64,000 nucleotides of DNA from Parus major (Eukaryota > Chordata > Aves > Passeriformes > Paridae): contig NC_031769.1 of NCBI RefSeq assembly GCF_001522545.3, forward strand, positions 75,829,213 to 75,893,212. The letters are read 5' to 3'. Position numbers and translations under genes: made by a program. A model generated the notes under the pieces. That model was not told the DNA's origin. It saw only the letters and a list, made by a program, of their open reading frames with translations, and searched no databases. This document shows, piece after piece, positions 26,244-36,535 of this stretch; positions within the stretch are counted from its first letter, which is position 1, and each line of letters opens with the position of its first letter.

Positions 26244-28837
26244 TTGATACTGGGAACCATGTTTTTAATGTGGAGGAGAAGATAAAAGAAGAAAACAGAG
26301 CAAACTGACTTCTTGATATGTTTTCCAGGTGATGTTAACAACAACAAAAGATTATTGGAGATCATAAAACACTGGACATTTAAATGGATAATAACTGTGC
26401 TTCTAACTAGAAAAGTGATTTTTTAAAATCAAGAAAAAGTAAAGTGGTTACATTTTAAAGATTTTAAAGGTACCTTCTACTGGGAAGTTTTTGCATATTT
26501 CTCTTATGCAGTTGGTTATCATATCGGTGTGTAGAGTGGATTTCTGGATTTAGATTAGATCATCAAAAGCTTAGGGATTGAGTTGTGGTGCTCCTGAGTG
26601 TCTCCAAAATGCTCTGCAGTGGCTGAAAATGGAAAATCAGGCTATCTTCCATTATTTGCTTAAAAGCCCAACTTGAATACAATGGGTGCAAAAAACCTGC
26701 GTTTGAAGGGTCAATACAATAGAGATCCTAATTTGAAAAGCTGTGGAGAGGCTGTATAGAACAGGAGAACTGAAATAATGGTGTTTCATTACAGGTTCTG
26801 TCAGATCCCCCACGCTTAATGAAGTCCTATCAAGAGACAGCAAAAAATGACCATGTGAAAGGATACCATACATACAGAGGTTTGAAACTGTAATGAATTA
26901 GAAATCAAAATACCAAAGAGACATCATTATGCAGTTGATTTTACAGAAAAAAAACAAAACAGAAATCTCCAACATGTTAAAAAAACATCAAATATTGGGA
27001 AAAAACCTTAACCAAACAAATACATTTTCTTTGTTTATACACCTTCTGTACTTACTTTGTCATGCATACTACTTATATGAACTTCAGGAGAAAAGAAACC
27101 AAAGTGTTGAGGTAGAGCAGTACTTCCTGGACAAACTATGCAATACCCTATGAGCTATGGAAAGGAAACCAGGAAAAAGCCATTGCAAAAAAACTACTCA
27201 AAGAAAGAACTTTCAGACAGATTTTAATAGACTGCCAACAAACCCAGCTCAGAATTTAAATTTGTGAAAAGTTGGGAAAACTCCCAAGAATAAAAGTTCA
27301 GAACAGTTATTTTAGAAGACTTAGAGTAAAAAAAATTATGTGCCTTTTCTAATTATAAGTAGTTTTTTAATAAGTCTTGGTTAGCATAATAAAATAAAGA
27401 TACAGTTACATAATTCAGAGGAAAACAGGATTCACAGAGACAACTAATAATATGCAGCAGTGAAATATAAAACCCCTTAAGATGCTGAATAATAAAAGTT
27501 CAATAATTACATCAAATAAACAGATAAACAGGTAACTATTTTTATAGTGAGGTGTGGTTATCTCTGTTCTTTAAAATCACAGGAATATTGCTACTCTTAT
27601 TACCATCATTGAACAGCAAGTTATGAGAAGAATTTGATAATTCTTTTTCACATTTTATGTTTCCAGAAAAGAAACTATTAAGATTTAGGTAGGGTATTAA
27701 AAGATATTACTCCTGATAGCACTACATGGGGCTGTCATATGGAGAAGGGTAACTGAAGCTAGAGGAGAGATATAAAATATACAAAGTATTTCTGTTAATG
27801 CTTTAAAGAGGCAAGCTGATTTATTTTACAAAAAGTGAAATCAAAAGACAAAAATACACAATTAATTTCTGTATTTTGAAACACATGAAGGAAACATATG
27901 CATTGCCGGAAGGAAGTAAGTCCTTGGAGGAATAGCTTCCCAGCATACAGTACTAAAAGAAAAAAACAAGAATTTGTGCCAATTTGTTTTCTCATTTTAA
28001 ATTTTTCCACATAACCAAGAATAATTCTAATAGCTTGTGTCAAATAATTAGTTTTTAGAAAATGTTTCCTTTACAATATCTTTAAGAAAGTAATCTAAAT
28101 CAGAACAAAATGCTGTTGCAGTTTTATAAACTACTAACCATTTGTATCTGGTGGACAGGAGAATGATTATTTAATTCCAATGAGCTTGTTGCTAGATTTC
28201 AGCTTTTCTTTGAAATTAATTTTTCCTTAAAATAAATATAAAATGTCCCCATAGTGATTTTTGGTCTCAGCTTTTTCTTCAAAACTAATATTTTTTGTAG
28301 TAATAGAGAATAGACTTAAAAAATAAAATTGACTACTTTTTTTTAAATATTAGAGGGAAATATTGTCTTTTGCATTGTTTTTTTTATATTTATGATTATC
28401 TCTTTAGGTATAGTACAGAAACAGAAATAAAATTCTTACCATAAACCCTGCCTTCACCAAGGGAAAAAAAATCACATTCATTCTTTACCTTTGACTTCAC
28501 TTGCATCCTACCTGCTAGCTCAGTTTCTGACAGACTTTTGGTATTGGTAACATTTACTTTATTTTTCCAAGAAACAGAATCTGTCACAAAAGTATTTTCC
28601 TAAATATGAAAGAGATTAAAGTAGATTGTAAAAACAGAACTGCAGGCTCTGAGTTTTGAGATTGTATTGGTCTTGATGTAGTGACAATGACCTGGATGTC
28701 TGCTGTCTTCTTACGGGTGAGAACTGTAAAAAGTACTGGTACTCTGTCCAAACTTACCAATGATACACAGTTTCACTTTCAGCCTTGGCAAGCTGCCTGC
28801 TAATGCTTCACAACAATATGAATTTGTAGCACCATGT

Positions 28838-28882
28838 AATCACTGAGGTTGGAAAAGAATTCTAGGATCATTGAATCCAACC
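28838..28882 (-). mobile_element. CR1 3' tail scrap, antisense
   Basis: atcactgaggttggaaaaga followed by ggatcattgaatccaacc is the reverse complement of the CR1 3' end. Only about 45 bp remain before the sequence switches to a sense-orientation CR1 piece. Short, so only moderately sure. Confidence 0.6.
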
Positions 28883-28897
28883 ATTTGGCCAGCAGAA

Positions 28898-29113
28898 AAA
28901 GAGGCTCAGGGAAGATGTTATTGCTCTCTACCTGCCTCAGAAGATTTTGCAGCAAGGTGGGGGTTGGCCTATTCTACCAAGTAACAAGAGAAAGAACAAG
29001 AGGAAATGGTTTAAAGTTGTACCAGGGGATTATTATGTATTTTATCTTGATATTAGTAAAAAATTCTTCATTGACAAGGTAGTCAGGCATTGGAACAAAC
29101 TTCCCAGAGAAGT
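28898..29113 (+). mobile_element. CR1 LINE fragment, sense
   Basis: gaggctcagggaagatgtta, tgcagcaaggtgggggttgg, aagaacaagaggaaatggtt and aggcattggaacaaacttcc follow the CR1 ORF2 C-terminus and early 3' region. It stops at agaagtggtggaat without the terminal repeats. The frame is open in part (28849-29082), but this is a LINE remnant. Confidence 0.85.
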
Positions 29114-31611
29114 GGTGGAATAACAATTCCTGCAAGTGTGCAAAACTCATGTGGATGTAGCAATATGTGCTATTCTTTTAAATGTGCTTATCAATGCAAT
29201 AAGGAAAGCCTACAGAAAAGCTATTTTAAAAATCCAACAGCTGTTGAAAGGCAGTTAGTTCTCCATCCAGTTCAAAAAATTATGTTTCTAATTCCAATTT
29301 CACTGCTTATTCCCCATTTATATTGGCTAGTCATTGGCTTCTAAGCATGCTGAATTTTCTTCTCCCATTTCTTTGGGAAAAGCTATGATGAAGACATTCC
29401 TACATTATCATCTGAAAATGGGGTAGGGTATGGTTCTTCTTAGCTACTAAGAAGGGGCCCCAGAAAAGGGATAGAACTTGGAATCATCTGGCATTTATTT
29501 CCCCATTTGAAGCTTTGTGTCAGAAATCTCAAAATGGACATTTCTGGCCATAGAATCAGTATGTTTTGTGCCCTCTTCTAATCAGGCTGTCAACACCAAC
29601 AGCGCCTGTGAGAATTTTGCTTGCATTAAGGCAAGAGAGGGTTTCCATCTTGAAAGCTCTAAATGTTTTTGGTCTATTGCAGTGCTATTATTATTACTAT
29701 TGCTTCTGTAGTTGCTGCTTCTATCACTATTTCTGTGAAAAAGAAGTGAGCAGTGACTTCATCATTGGGTTCATCAGTAAAAAGTTAAATTTTGCTGAGA
29801 AAAAAATTAAAATATTTACTATCCATCTTCAGGTAACATTTAGAAGAACAAACTTCCTTGAAAAAGAAGACTGAAACATTACACTTATTCTTAGATTCTG
29901 CATAATTTTCTCCTTGCCAGAAAATTTAGTTTATCACATATATACCATCCTGAATTAAAACAAGTAATTTATTAATATTGCCACTCTCATTTGCATGCTG
30001 GACATTATTTCATCACTTTAGCTTTGTCTCGGTAGTATATTTTATCCTTCCTATATCTATGTTTATTCTTCTAATTTGTTAAAACAAATCTTTATAAGGG
30101 AAATGTGATGAGTCCTTTGTACTTCTCTTTAAAAAGTAATGGTATAGAGAGCTAGTTGAACTTCCTAAGTATTGGTTTGCATTGTAAGGTCTTGAAAAGA
30201 TGTCAAAATGGGCTTATATAGTAAACAGTTATGAACCATTCTACCATTAGCCAACTTTAAAAAAATAAATAAAAAACCAATAAAACAAAACAAGCAAAAA
30301 GCAAATAAACCCACAAAAGGTTGTTGATGTCAGGACTTCTATTCTGAAAGTCATTCAGGTAGAATTTTTTTTCATAAAGTCTATAGGAATTTTGTTAGGG
30401 TGGAAAGAAACAGACATCAGTAACTATATTAAAAAAAAAAAAATCTTTCTTCTTAAATAGGGGTTTTAAACTTTGCTCACAGGAACTATTAGAAGAGAAG
30501 ATTCAAGGCTTCACATTGGCTGTTAATTGGGTCTTCCTTATATTTAGAGTGGACTTGCCAATGGAAAATCTGATAATGCAATTGATTTACTTTGCAGGCA
30601 GATGTTTAGTATTCTGGAAGAAGAACCATTTATTCTGGGAAAGGTCTCAAGAAATAAGAAAGTAAGTCCCCAGCAAAGGTGAATCAGAGCAATGTTTCTG
30701 CTTCAGTTGCTCCTTAAAACAGAGCACATTCACTTCGAAAAATGTACTCTTGAGGCATAATGCTAATAGGACACAATATTTTATAATGCACAGGCCTGAA
30801 AGGTATGTCAGCACTGATTATCTTAAAACTGGAAATCTGCCAAACTGCAGCAAGAAATTTGTCTAATTAAGAAAAATGTACTATTAAAGTGCCAGTTACT
30901 AGAGATTGATTTGGAGATTGTAGGTGAATCGTGTTCTTGAAAAAGACTGGAATATATGTTGATTCTCAAAATCAAAACTTAAAAAAGGCAAAAAATCCTT
31001 GTATTTCCTTCAATGCCTTCTCATTCTCTTCCCCCATTATAAACTGTTCTGTTGCCTTTCATGCAAATTTATGCTGTACGCACACTGTGCAAGACTGTTT
31101 TGGTAAGTGGTGTTAATACTGTACCATTAGCATTTTGTATTGAGTAACCTGTCAGTATGGAAATTTGCCTGCAAATGTCAGTGATCCCATGAGGTACCGG
31201 ATTCCAGAGAGCTACTAATATTTCCTTGTGCATAAATAGCTCTTTCGAACTGACGAGGTATTTATAAATTTTTCGTACTGCAAAACAGCTGCAGAAGAAA
31301 TAAAGGTAAACTTTCTGAATCTCTGTAAAATCTCTCTGTAAAGCTACTGCAAATCTGACTGACTAAGATTGCTTCAGGTAGTAGTGACAGGCATACAACA
31401 GGACAAACTCAGGGTGAGGCAAAAAGGTCTGCAGTACTCTACTGAAACAAAAGTATTTAACTCTTTTTGTCATGCACTGGACTAAAAAGTTTGATTTTTT
31501 TTCTTCCCCAATAACTATTCCAAACATGCCAAGCCTACAGAGCAGTCCTTTATCTGTGATACCCACTGCCCTGTGCTCTCTCTGCTTTTTTGCTCCCTTC
31601 CTCTTAGATGT

Positions 31612-31706
31612 AATTATAGGCCCTGCTTTGAGCTGGAAACAGGACCAGTGACCTCCAGATGTCCACTTCAACTAAGATTTTTCAGTGATTCTATGATTAT
31701 GTGATA
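31612..31706 (+). mobile_element. CR1 3' tail, sense
   Basis: ataggccctgctttgagctg, then agtgacctccagatgtccac, ending in tgattctatgattatgtgat: the standard last 90 or so bases of an avian CR1, including the terminal ATTCTATG-type repeats. Heavily 5'-truncated. Confidence 0.8.
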
Positions 31707-32366
31707 ACCACAACTTCTGTTGCCTTCTTGATGAAACTCTTCTAGATTTTCTGCAGAATTATGTTCAAATTCTTTGTTATAGCTTGTGATTCTCCTCAAA
31801 AATTATTACTCTTTAACCCTTTACACTAATCCCTGCTTTGTAGGTCATTATGCTTTATGTACTCTCTATGTGCATTGTGTCCTTCCTTTCATTTATACCA
31901 TTTTCTAATTCACATACCTTAAAAATTAGGTTAAAGAACCTCCCCAATAAAGCCTCAAAACCAAATTCTGCAATTACAGGAATTTTTTAATTTGTCTGGT
32001 TATGTAGACAGAAGATATTACGTAAATGGGTTGTAGGCTACATTTAAGTGAGCATTAACAAATGTTAAATCTATACTGTCTGTGCTGTTCTGCACAGTCT
32101 TTTGACCTACCTCCAGGAAAGGAACAAACACCTTTCTGTATTAATACTCATACTGCAGATGTTCTCCTGGAGAGAAGATTTCTTCCTTCAGAAAAACAGC
32201 AAAGATGAATAAATGGCTCCCTTCTTCCAAATACTTAGTGGACAGCCAAGTGTCATTCTTCCCTCACTTATATATCCGTACCATTTTAACTTTCCTCAAA
32301 TTTTTCTACTCATGGTGTTTTATAGATGGTAATAGAAAGCCTCATTCTTGCAAGTCTCTCAGTTTA

Positions 32367-32976
32367 CTGACACGTTACCAGATTTTCCCCAGCCAGCTCC
32401 CAGCACCTAGCCAAGAGGGGGCTGCTCCTGGAAAGCAGAGCAGTTTAGGGCTTATGCTCTATGGCACTGGCTGTCCACCATCGAGGGCAGGAGCAAGGAC
32501 AAGGGAGAGGTCTTCCATGTGGCTTCCAAAAGCAATTTATTCTTTTGAAGGTTCCAGGGATGGAAAACAAAAGTTACAGGGCTACAGCAACTTATATATG
32601 GAGGAGGAGCAAGGGGAGTGTACAAATAATAAACCAATAGGGAAGACTTAGGGGAGGAGCACAAGGCAGGGTTACATAACACATAAACCAATGGGGAACA
32701 CAAGGAGAGGAGAGTGGAGCACATGGGCCAATGGGGCTTGGAGGAATAGGGGAATTCCAAAGGGACAGTCCAGGCAGGGGGTTGTACATGGGAGGATTGA
32801 CAACTTAATGGGGAACAGGGGAACAGGGAACATTGTGGAACAACGGGCAGGTATCAGGGTGGACTGGCAACTGGGGTAGGAGGGAACAACTGGGATTAAA
32901 ACTGGGACTAAACTATTAACAAGGGGGGGATACAATTGAACAATACAGAAGGTAATTGAATCAAATGCACCACAAT
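32367..32976 (-). mobile_element. Solo LTR of an avian endogenous retrovirus, antisense
   Basis: Read on the minus strand, the segment has three ATTGG boxes (inverted CCAAT) at about 32632-32732, a TATATAAG box at 32592-32599 and an AATAAA signal at 32536-32541, in the order U3, R, U5. That is a compact LTR with a very short R. No gag, pol or env sequence adjoins it, so it is a solo LTR. The direct repeat agttta flanks it at 32361-32366 and 32977-32982 and may be the target-site duplication, but the ends between those repeats are not a clean TG...CA, so the boundaries are approximate. A TG at 32368 and a CA at 32973-32974 are alternative ends. Base composition differs from the surroundings (runs such as ggggaaca). 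Family not named. Confidence 0.7.
32592..32599 (-). promoter_or_regulatory. LTR TATA box (antisense)
   Basis: TATATAAG on the minus strand, about 50 bp ahead of the LTR poly(A) signal and downstream of three inverted CCAAT boxes. The arrangement is that of a retroviral U3 promoter. Whether it still drives transcription cannot be told. Confidence 0.5.
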
Positions 32977-34662
32977 AGTTTATGTCTTACAAAGATATTC
33001 ATAGATTCAGGGTAAAGTAGAAAAAAGCACTCAAGGAAAATTTCAGCAAGGTAATGGAATTTGCAAACCTATAAATATCTTCTGACATTCTAACTTCTAA
33101 TGCTACTGGTAATTTGGAATAGCATTCCTCTGCTAGTTTAGTCTTTTGTTGGCTTTTCTATCTCCTTTCTAGTAATATTTTATTGGGGGATGATTTACTA
33201 AGTTTCAAAAGTGAATTAAAATCATCATATGAAAATCCACATCTTAATTAAGAGAATGTGAAAAATCTGTGGGCACTTCTAAGACCTCAATGTTTTGGCT
33301 AGTATCTTATGTGAAAACAGAAAAAGAGAGATCTCTCCATTTGTCAAATAATTTCAACATTCTCAAATATTTTTTCCTTTTAAGCCTACATCACTGGTGA
33401 TTTTAAAGCCAAGTATGTGTCTCATCAAAGCTTTCCAGAATTCTGAGCAGAGATCATTCAAGGTGTGACAAATATAAGGCATTTTACAAATTACCCTTCT
33501 TTACAGAAACATGGTAGGGATTAACTACAATCAAAAAATAGCCATGGTAAATGAAGTTTCACCATGAATAACCTTGGACTACTGATGTTTCTATCTCTTT
33601 TGTTTGTTTGTTTGTTTTCTTCTCATGAGCACATACAGGGACATGAACTTTTAAAATGTTGATCTATAATACCCCATTCTTCCATTTTATTCCGTTTGAA
33701 AGACTGACTTTACTGTCTTCTACTGATAGTCTCATTTAGTTGGTGAATGTAAGATGAAGTTTGTCATCCTACTGATTGATACTTGTACAGACTCCAGAAG
33801 GCATGTATTAGATAATTATAAAAAGTTTAAATACATAATTCTTTCAACAAAGTGAAATTACCTTAGTACTTAGAAGTAAGAACAAGAGTGTTACGGACTG
33901 AAAGGAATTGTGTTTTGGTTGGGTTTTTTTGGTTTTATTTCCATTTTATCAAGTCTATTCTTATTGAAAGGATTCTATTTATTGTGCTTTTTTGAGGGTG
34001 TAATCTTTCTGAGAGTGAGCTCTCATGAAAGTACAGATCATAGCCTAGGGCAATGGTACTTAAATATTGTTTTCACTGTGAAAAAATAGACTCTCTTCTG
34101 CTAAACTTTCTTTCTTTTCTTCTGCTTAAGCCACACTCACTAACTGCTGTGTGAAATACCATAGTAACTTGTGAGAAACCAGAACTCAGGCTTGGGAAAA
34201 GTTTATATATACCTATGCCTTTTATTATTATATTTGCATTTTATTTCTAAACTCTTTAAGGAATTGTGAAAAAGAAAAATGCTTCAATATTTTTTGTATT
34301 AGATTTAATTCAATATTGTGATAACAGTTTAACACTCATTACCAAGAAATTTATCATTTCTTAGCATACAGTGTGACAGTATAAGTCCAGCAGCTTCCTC
34401 ACACTTCAGATCCAGAGTAGCTTGTATTTGATTTAAGTGACTTAAGACTCATACTTTCCATACTTTCCATTCTTTTTGATTGTTTTTTTTAAAAAACAGT
34501 TAATGAAGCACAACAAACATCTTCTGGTATGCTGTTAACTAAATTTCTGAGCTGCATCCAGTTTTCCTCTAGTTATTGAGTTAATAAACTACTTTTAAAT
34601 TGAGGATGACATGAAATATTGAGTATTTCAAAAAGCTTAATACCATTCTGTGTGATTTACAG

Positions 34663-34784
34663 ACAACCCTGGGCTAGTGAGCCACGTTCCAGTTGGTGTT
34701 AGAATCCTGGATGTCAATGACAATCCTCCCGAGCTTGCCAGAGATTATGATGTAGTCGTCTGTGAAAATACAAAGCCTGGTCAG
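34663..34784 (+). CDS. CDH18: CDH18 exon: end of EC4, EC4/EC5 linker (122 bp)
   Basis: Acceptor gatttacag ends at 34662; donor CAG|gtaact at 34785. The first two bases complete the aspartate codon split from the previous exon, and the exon ends on a codon boundary. It encodes DNPGLVSHVPVGVRILDVND followed by NPPELARDY, so it contains the conserved inter-repeat Ca motif LDVNDNPPE (fragment residues 209-217) and the EC5 start VVVCENTKPGQ. Length 122 bp is typical. The ORF ATG at 34677 lies in another context and is not a start. The match to CDH18 is strong from memory. Confidence 0.95.
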
Positions 34785-35475
34785 GTAACTCTCGCACCTA
34801 TATTTCTTCCAATGATAAAAAACAATTACTCTGTTTACTTTACATATGTCAGAAGTTTGGAACATGTTATAATTCTTTCCAATTTCATTTTAGCATTTGA
34901 CATTTGATTGAAATTTTAATTGTATTAAGCAAAAGGGAGAAAATATTGGCATTTGTTCAATATCTCTTTCTTGTTACTGCAAAAGAAGTACTCAAGTTAT
35001 CTTCTGTAAAAATAGGTAAAACATTAATCCTGTCAGATAAGGGATAGAATTTGACAAGCCACTATCCTGAACAAAGTGAATGAAGCAGATTTAACGTCTC
35101 TCATCCAAGTGCCAGATAGTAGCAGTGTTTCAAATGCAGCTCACTGAAATGGTTGGTGAGCATGGCTTACATCCTCACTCTTTGCTTGTTGGTTACCCTT
35201 GTCTCTAAAGGGTCATTAGACAACAGATCTTGAATGAGTTTTTCACAACTATGAGCGTGGGGAGGGCCAGAACTGTGACTGAATAGCTGAATCATATTCC
35301 AGCCACTGCTCCTCTGATTGATGCACATCATTGCAGCCCAGGGTTTGACAACTTTCCAAGTCTGCTTTTCTGCATAGATTGAGTTTTACCCACAACACTG
35401 TGTTTGTTTTGCATCATTGCACAGGTTGTATGTTTCAATTATGAGTTCATATCCTTCCTGAGGAATATATTACTA

Positions 35476-35852
35476 GTAATATGTTGTAGTTCACAGCCTC
35501 AGGACCACGTCCAGAGAAGCCGCAGGGTTCTGGGGACCAGCATGGAACACCAACGAGAGGGGCTACTGTTCATGAAACCATTTATTCAGCATGGGAACAA
35601 ACTCAGATCCAGAACAGACAGCCCTGAACAGAGGCACAGCAGGGGTTTTTGAGGGACAGAACTCTTGAGGGTCTTCACCCTTGAGGGTGGAGTTCAGGGT
35701 CAGGGACCACTAGAAACACAACAAGGGAGAAATCCCCAGGGACTCAAACCCAATCACAACTCCTGGGCTGCCCTTCATAAGGGGTTTGGGGTGGGACAAT
35801 GCTTATCTGAAAGTAACTCTTTGCCTCCCCAAGGCATGTCTCAACAGTAATA
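35476..35852. repeat. Target-site duplication pair flanking solo LTR (gtaata)
   Basis: The hexamer gtaata lies directly before the LTR (35476-35481) and directly after it (35847-35852). A 6-bp duplication fits beta-retrovirus-like (ERVK-type) or alpha-like integrases rather than the 5-bp duplication usual for ERVL. Confidence 0.8.
35482..35846 (-). mobile_element. Solo LTR, 365 bp, antisense, with 6-bp TSD
   Basis: The element begins TGTTGTAG and ends CTCAACA on the + strand, giving the TG...CA termini of an LTR, with near-matching inverted ends (TGTTG/CAACA). The minus strand carries AATAAA (TTTATT at 35581-35586 on +) about two thirds of the way along, so the LTR is antisense to CDH18. No internal retroviral sequence adjoins it, so it formed by LTR-LTR recombination. 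GC content is higher than the surroundings. The ORFs at 35404-35652 and 35665-35850 overlap it by chance. Confidence 0.88.
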
Positions 35853-36165
35853 ATAATATTTAATCAAATCCTTAAAAAGAGTGCATATAAATGCATAGCG
35901 ACATATTTCTGTTTTTAAAGCTGAGACTATAAAAATGCCATACATCATCTGACTGTAGCCTGAACAAAGTTACCTTCACTCTACCAGTAGCCAAAAACTG
36001 GCACAAAAAGCATTGTATAAGAACATGGCAGGTGTGTGTGGTACTTACCACAGACTTCCCTGGTATCAGATCATTTTCAGGTCATCTCCTGATCTAAATG
36101 TGGTTTGTGTATTTTTTAATAATCCTTTAATAACCATCTGATATGAACTTAATGTTTCCAACAAA

Positions 36166-36185
36166 AGATACAAAATTTTGTATCT
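36166..36185. repeat. Perfect 20-bp palindrome
   Basis: agatacaaaattttgtatct is identical to its own reverse complement with no spacer. It lies in an AT-rich part of the intron, with no nearby exon or recognisable element. Confidence 0.9.
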
Positions 36186-36399
36186 GCTACCTCATGCACC
36201 AAGGAATTTTGTAGCTTAATTGCATGCTTTAATAAGACCTTTTTTTTTTTTTTTTTATCTTTCTATACTGTCTTCAAACAATATTTACCTGTTCTCTTGG
36301 GAGAGAAAGAGGGAGTGCAGTTGATTTCTATTTATTATCTCTGTGACATGCATAAATCTCTAGCACATTGTCCTTTAGCTGTCTTGTCCAGATTGAGTC

Positions 36400-36535
36400 A
36401 GTCCTACTTAACTGGGGCAATCAGTGATAAAGCCCTTCCAGACTTTTGATCACTCATCTTCTCCTCCTTTAAACTTTTTCCAATTCTACTCACCTTGAGA
36501 TAGAATCAAGATTCAAGATGCAGGTATGCAGTGGC
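36400..36535 (-). mobile_element. Possible diverged CR1 fragment, antisense
   Basis: tcttctcctcctttaaactt followed by tttccaattctactcacctt, gagatagaatcaag and atgcaggtatgcag resembles the antisense of the CR1 3' region that contains the cagttctattatatctttttgagatgg-type wording. No terminal repeat is seen, so the call is tentative. Confidence 0.45.

Larger units (their letters stand above)
21747..34662 (+). other. CDH18: CDH18 intron (12.9 kb) between EC4 exons
   Basis: Donor gtaaat at 21747; acceptor gatttacag ending at 34662. It holds a pentamer microsatellite, a (GT)n and an (AT)n tract, a long CR1 copy (25190-26243), a divergent CR1 pair (28838-29113), a CR1 3' tail (31612-31706) and an antisense solo LTR (32367-32976). 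The remaining segments (22000-23900, 24000-25190, 26250-28830, 29120-31610, 33000-34660) are ordinary AT-rich sequence in which I recognise nothing. No exon or independent gene is supported. Confidence 0.85.

Noticed and set aside
28396..28587. Minus-strand ORF with a donor-like ggtaag near its end
   Set aside because: Donor-like strings are common; there is no matching acceptor or partner exon and no recognisable protein.
32205..32651. 148-codon + strand ORF, the second longest in the window
   Set aside because: It crosses the left edge of the antisense LTR, contains no domain, and its second half is LTR R/U5/U3 sequence read backwards.
32452..32935. Overlapping proline/leucine-rich minus-strand ORFs
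   Set aside because: These are translations of the LTR promoter region; the composition reflects repeated CCCATTGG-type DNA.
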